Assembly (NCBI RefSeq): GCF_027856955.1
Contig: NZ_JAPSMD010000002.1
Coordinates: 21,744-85,743, forward strand
Direction of reading: 5' to 3'
DNA length: 64,000 nt
Origin: Falsiroseomonas oryzae
GTDB taxonomy: Bacteria > Pseudomonadota > Alphaproteobacteria > Acetobacterales > Acetobacteraceae
Part shown: in pieces, positions 61,251 to 64,000 of the stretch
Layout: every line of letters starts with the position of its first letter
Numbering within the stretch: the first letter of the stretch is position 1
Program-made: the position numbers and the translations under genes
Notes under the pieces: model-generated
Databases searched by the model: none
What the model saw: the letters and a program-made list of their open reading frames with translations, nothing else
What the model was told of the DNA's origin: nothing

Positions 61251-61919
61251 ATGCCGGCGGTGGGCGCAGCGGATTGCAGCGCCCGGTCGGCGCTGCGAGC
61301 GGCGACCGAGGCGGCGCATCTCCGTCTGCACGCCATTCCCGATTTCGAGGCCCTGGCCGAGGGCCGCATCACGCGTGCTGGCTACGTCGCCTTGCTGCGG
61401 CGCCTGCTGGGCTTCCACGTCGCGCTGGAAGCCCGCCTCGCGGAAGCGCCGCCGCTTGATCGCTTTGGGCTGGACGTTGCCGCGCGCCGCCGCGCGCCCC
61501 TGCTGCGCGCTGACCTCGCCTGGTTCGGCGCAGCCGCCGAGGGGCCGATGGCCCCGCTGCCGTGCTACGCGACCGCCGCCGCCGCGCTTGGGGCGCTCTA
61601 TGTGGCGGAGGGCTCGACTCTCGGCGGGCGGCACCTCGCGCGCGGGCTGGATGCGCTCCTGCTGCCAGGGCCGGAGGGACGGCGGTTCCTGATGGGCCAT
61701 GGGGCGCGGCACGGCGAGATGTGGCGCGCCTGCTGCGCCGCCATCGAGCTGTGCGGCGCCGAGCCCGGCGCGCGCGCTGCGATGATCCGCGCTGCCCTGG
61801 AGACGTTCGCCGCCTTCGAGGCCTGGTTCGCGTCTCCCTCTCCTGCGTCAGCGGGGCAGGGCCGGTGTGGGGGCTTTCACCCGATCGCCCCGTCCGGCTC
61901 CACCCCGCTGCCGCCATAG
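61251..61919 (+). CDS. bphO: Haem oxygenase (BphO type)
   Basis: 222 residues; degrades haem to biliverdin, the BphP chromophore. RAATEAAHLRLHA holds the proximal His23, and ALYVAEGSTLGGRHL matches the distal-helix glycines. The enzyme fold should end near residue 195; the last 25-30 residues (SPSPASAGQGRCGG...) come from a GC-rich palindromic stretch and overlap the convergent monooxygenase gene by 43 bases. Confidence 0.9.
   Translation: MPAVGAADCSARSALRAATEAAHLRLHAIPDFEALAEGRITRAGYVALLRRLLGFHVALEARLAEAPPLDRFGLDVAARRRAPLLRADLAWFGAAAEGPMAPLPCYATAAAALGALYVAEGSTLGGRHLARGLDALLLPGPEGRRFLMGHGARHGEMWRACCAAIELCGAEPGARAAMIRAALETFAAFEAWFASPSPASAGQGRCGGFHPIAPSGSTPLPP
61836..61861. repeat. GC-rich palindromic repeat at the bphO 3' end
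   Basis: CCCTCTCCTGC and GCGGGGCAGGG pair with two wobbles and one mismatch around a 4-base loop. The pattern resembles the short CCCTCTCC...GGAGAGGG palindromes that are scattered between genes in many GC-rich alphaproteobacteria. Here it falls inside the last codons of bphO and close to the end of the convergent gene. Confidence 0.45.
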
Positions 61920-63079
61920 AGCCAGGCCAGCACATCGCGCCATTCCGCCTGGGACTTGGCGCGCATCACCGCGTTGCGCAGCGCGGCATGCGCGCCGGCG
62001 GGATGGTACACATGCTCGCCGATGGCGCGCGACTGCAGCTGCACGCGCGCGGTGCGCAACGCCCGCTGCCGGTTGTAGGCGGGCAGGGCGCGCGCGACGT
62101 CGCCCTGGTGCGCCTCCAGCATGTGCGCCAGGCACACCGCATCCTCCATCGCCATGCAGGCGCCCTGCGCCATGTACTGCAGCATCGGATGCGCGGCATC
62201 GCCCAACAGCGCCACCCTTCCGTCCACCCAGCCCTCCACCGGCTCCCGGTCGCACAGCACCCACAGCCGCCAGTCGCGGCCGTGGCGGATGATGGACTGC
62301 GCGATCGGGTGCACGTGGTGGAAGCCGGCGAACACCTCGGCCTCCTCCACCGGCTTGCCCGCCACGGGCTCCGGTGCGTCGTTGTGGTAGGTGACGACCA
62401 GGTTGAAGGTCTTCCAGCCCTGCAGCGGGTAATGGACGATGTGGCATTTCGGTCCCGCCCACAGCGTCGCCGCGTTCCAGCGAAGGTTTTCCGGCATGTG
62501 CTCGGTCGGGATCACGCTGCGGTAGGTCGTGTGGCCCGAGACGCGCGGCCGGCCGTCGCCCACCACCTGCCGCCGCACGTTGGACCACAGCCCGTCCGCG
62601 CCGATCAGCGCGCATCCCTGCAGCCGCTCGCCATCCGCCAGGAAGGCGGTGACGGCGCCGCCGTCCTGCTCGTAGCGCACGACCTCCGCGCTGGTGCGCA
62701 GCGCGACCTTCGGATGCTCCCGGCAGGCCTTCAGGAACACGCCGTGCAGGTCGCCGCGGTGGATCACTGCATAAGGATTGCGGAACCGGGCGCGGAAGTC
62801 GTCGCCCAGGTCGATGTGGCAGATCTCCTCGGCGGTCAGCGCGTCCATCAGGCGCAGCCGGTCCACGTAGATCGCCATGGCGCGCGCGGTGTCGCCCACG
62901 CCGAGCCAGTCGAAGGCGTGGAAGGCGTTGGGGCCGAGCTGGATGCCGGCGCCGACCTCGCCCAGCTGCGCCGCCTTCTCCAGCACCTGCACGGCGAAGC
63001 CCTTGTTCGCCAGGCCGAGGGCGGCAGCGAGCCCGCCGATGCCGCCGCCGGCGATCAGGATCGGAAGCGGGGTGCTCAT
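61877..63079 (-). CDS. FAD-dependent aromatic hydroxylase (salicylate / 3-hydroxybenzoate hydroxylase-like)
   Basis: 400 residues, group A flavoprotein monooxygenase. FAD loop GGGIGG (11-16), LGEVGAGIQLGPNAFHAFDWLG typical of salicylate and 3-hydroxybenzoate 6-hydroxylases, IGADGLWSNVRRQV and the second FAD motif GDAAHPMLQYMAQGACMAMEDA. It hydroxylates an aromatic acid with NAD(P)H. ATG 63079 overlaps the TTT receptor stop (ATGA), so uptake and attack of the same compound are likely. The exact substrate is unknown. Confidence 0.9.
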   Translation of the reverse strand: MSTPLPILIAGGGIGGLAAALGLANKGFAVQVLEKAAQLGEVGAGIQLGPNAFHAFDWLGVGDTARAMAIYVDRLRLMDALTAEEICHIDLGDDFRARFRNPYAVIHRGDLHGVFLKACREHPKVALRTSAEVVRYEQDGGAVTAFLADGERLQGCALIGADGLWSNVRRQVVGDGRPRVSGHTTYRSVIPTEHMPENLRWNAATLWAGPKCHIVHYPLQGWKTFNLVVTYHNDAPEPVAGKPVEEAEVFAGFHHVHPIAQSIIRHGRDWRLWVLCDREPVEGWVDGRVALLGDAAHPMLQYMAQGACMAMEDAVCLAHMLEAHQGDVARALPAYNRQRALRTARVQLQSRAIGEHVYHPAGAHAALRNAVMRAKSQAEWRDVLAWLYGGSGVEPDGAIG

Positions 63080-64000
63080 TCGGGCCGGATGTCCGCCTCG
63101 TCCGCGATCCGCCCGTTCTTCGCGTTCTCCTCCGCCAGGAAGGCGGCGAAGGTCGCTGGCGTGTCGGTCGCGAAGGCATCGGCGCCGGCCTCGGCCAGCC
63201 GGCGGACGATGTCGGGCTCCCGCCCGATCTCGCGCAGCGTCGCCGCGGTCTGGTCCGCGATCGCGGCGGGCAGGCCGCGCGGGCCCCAGACGGCATACCA
63301 CAGCGTGAAGTGCAGCCCGGGCAGCCCGGCCTCGTCCACCGTCGGCACGTCCGGCATCGCCGGGCTGCGCGTGGCGGAGGTCACCGCGAAGGCGCGCAGG
63401 CGGCCGCCCTGCACCAGCGGCTGCGCCGAGAGCAGCGGCGCCACCATCAGCGCGACATTCCCGGCCACCACGTCGTTGATCGCCGGCGCCGTGCCGCGAT
63501 AGTGCGCCACCACGGCCTGGGCCGCACCGGCGCGACGCTTGAGCCCTTCCGCCGCCAGGTGCGCCATCGACCCCGCGCCGGAGGAGGACAGCGTGTAGTG
63601 GCGCGGGTCGCGCCGCATCTGCTCGGCCAGTTCGGCCAGGGTCCGCGCGCGCGACGCCTCGGGATGGCCGACGATGAGCAGCGGCGCGGTGGCGACGCGG
63701 CCGATGCCGACGAAGTCCGCCATCGGGTCGTAGGTCAGCCCCCGCACCACCCGGCTGCCCATCAGGTGGATGTCCGCGTTGATCAGGAAGGTGGATCCGT
63801 CCGGCGCGGCGCGTGACACCTCGGCGGCGCCGATCGTGTTGTTGCCGCCCGCGCGGTTCTCCACCACCCAGTTCTGCCCGCTGCGCGCCGAGAGACGGGG
63901 CGCGTAGAGGCGGCCGATGAGGTCGATCGCCCCGCCGGGCGCGGCCGGGACGACGAGGCGCACCGCGCGCCCCTGCGCCCGCGCGGCCGGGGCGGCGAGC
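63076..64000 (-). CDS. TTT-family (Bug) periplasmic binding protein, 5' end outside window
   Basis: About 308 residues are inside the window. Read from the right edge: the end of a signal peptide (LAAPAARAQG), then VRLVVPAAPGGAIDLIGRLYAPRLS, WVVENRAGGNNTIGAAEVSRA and ADFVGIGRVATAPLLIVGHP, as in TTT receptors. The start codon is beyond base 64000. It is coupled to the aromatic hydroxylase gene and may bind the aromatic acid it uses. It is a paralogue of the receptor at 4928. Confidence 0.88.
   Translation of the reverse strand, partial: LAAPAARAQGRAVRLVVPAAPGGAIDLIGRLYAPRLSARSGQNWVVENRAGGNNTIGAAEVSRAAPDGSTFLINADIHLMGSRVVRGLTYDPMADFVGIGRVATAPLLIVGHPEASRARTLAELAEQMRRDPRHYTLSSSGAGSMAHLAAEGLKRRAGAAQAVVAHYRGTAPAINDVVAGNVALMVAPLLSAQPLVQGGRLRAFAVTSATRSPAMPDVPTVDEAGLPGLHFTLWYAVWGPRGLPAAIADQTAATLREIGREPDIVRRLAEAGADAFATDTPATFAAFLAEENAKNGRIADEADIRPE

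Noticed and set aside
59010..61712. 900-codon open frame on the minus strand opposite bphP
   Set aside because: It is the GC-rich antisense shadow of bphP and bphO: the protein is Arg/Gly/His-rich with no domain, while the plus strand has an intact phytochrome.

Overview
The window is GC-rich alphaproteobacterial DNA that carries an essentially complete purple-bacterial photosynthesis gene cluster (about 6.2-61.9 kb), flanked on both sides by catabolic genes. The gene content (type-II reaction centre pufL/M and puhA, LH1 pufB/A, tetrahaem pufC, spirilloxanthin-type crt genes, ppsR/aerR, bacteriophytochrome with ppsR2, abundant tripartite-tricarboxylate (TTT) binding proteins, strong ATGA coupling) fits a Rhodospirillales/Acetobacteraceae aerobic or facultative phototroph. 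That family assignment is an inference from gene content. No pucBA (LH2), pufQ, pufX, crtA, idi, tRNA, rRNA, IS element or CRISPR array was recognised.

Left flank (1-5.9 kb): a LacI-type repressor (cut by the window edge) faces a putative operon of an MDR reductase, an intradiol ring-cleavage dioxygenase, a YciI-like protein, a BKACE enzyme, an SDR and a TTT binding protein. A near-perfect LacI-type operator lies between them.

Pigment and regulator block I (6.2-13.2 kb, minus): aerR-ppsR-bchG-pucC-like-bchP-hemC. Block II (13.35-36.4 kb, plus) is a long coupled array: bchFNBHLM-lhaA-puhABC-orf-acsF-puhE, then hemA-bchIDO-crtB, then bchEJ. FNR-like boxes precede hemA and bchE. PpsR boxes (TGTCA-N8-TGACA) precede bchE, and weaker ones precede bchF. 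Block III is a DUF2189-type membrane gene (minus) divergent from the superoperon crtEF-bchCXYZ-pufBALMC (37.3-48.0 kb), with perfect PpsR boxes before crtE and bchC.

Carotenoid block IV (48-57.5 kb): a DedA-like gene, crtI, a CrtD paralogue plus a DUF2306-like membrane protein (minus), a divergent cytochrome P450 and ATP-grasp pair (plus), then crtC and a second crtD (minus). The P450/ATP-grasp/DUF2306/CrtD-paralogue group is not part of textbook spirilloxanthin synthesis and is the best candidate for an undescribed tailoring module. Light-control block V (57.7-61.9 kb): ppsR2, a bacteriophytochrome without a kinase core, and haem oxygenase. These would make biliverdin, sense red/far-red light and adjust PpsR2 repression.

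Right flank (61.9-64 kb, minus): an aromatic FAD monooxygenase coupled to a TTT binding protein cut by the window end. The genes together supply ALA and hydroxymethylbilane (HemA, HemC), convert protoporphyrin to bacteriochlorophyll a with both an oxygen-dependent (AcsF) and an oxygen-independent (BchE) cyclase, make methoxylated carotenoids, and assemble RC-LH1. Expression is probably governed by two PpsR repressors, AerR, an FNR-type activator and BphP.
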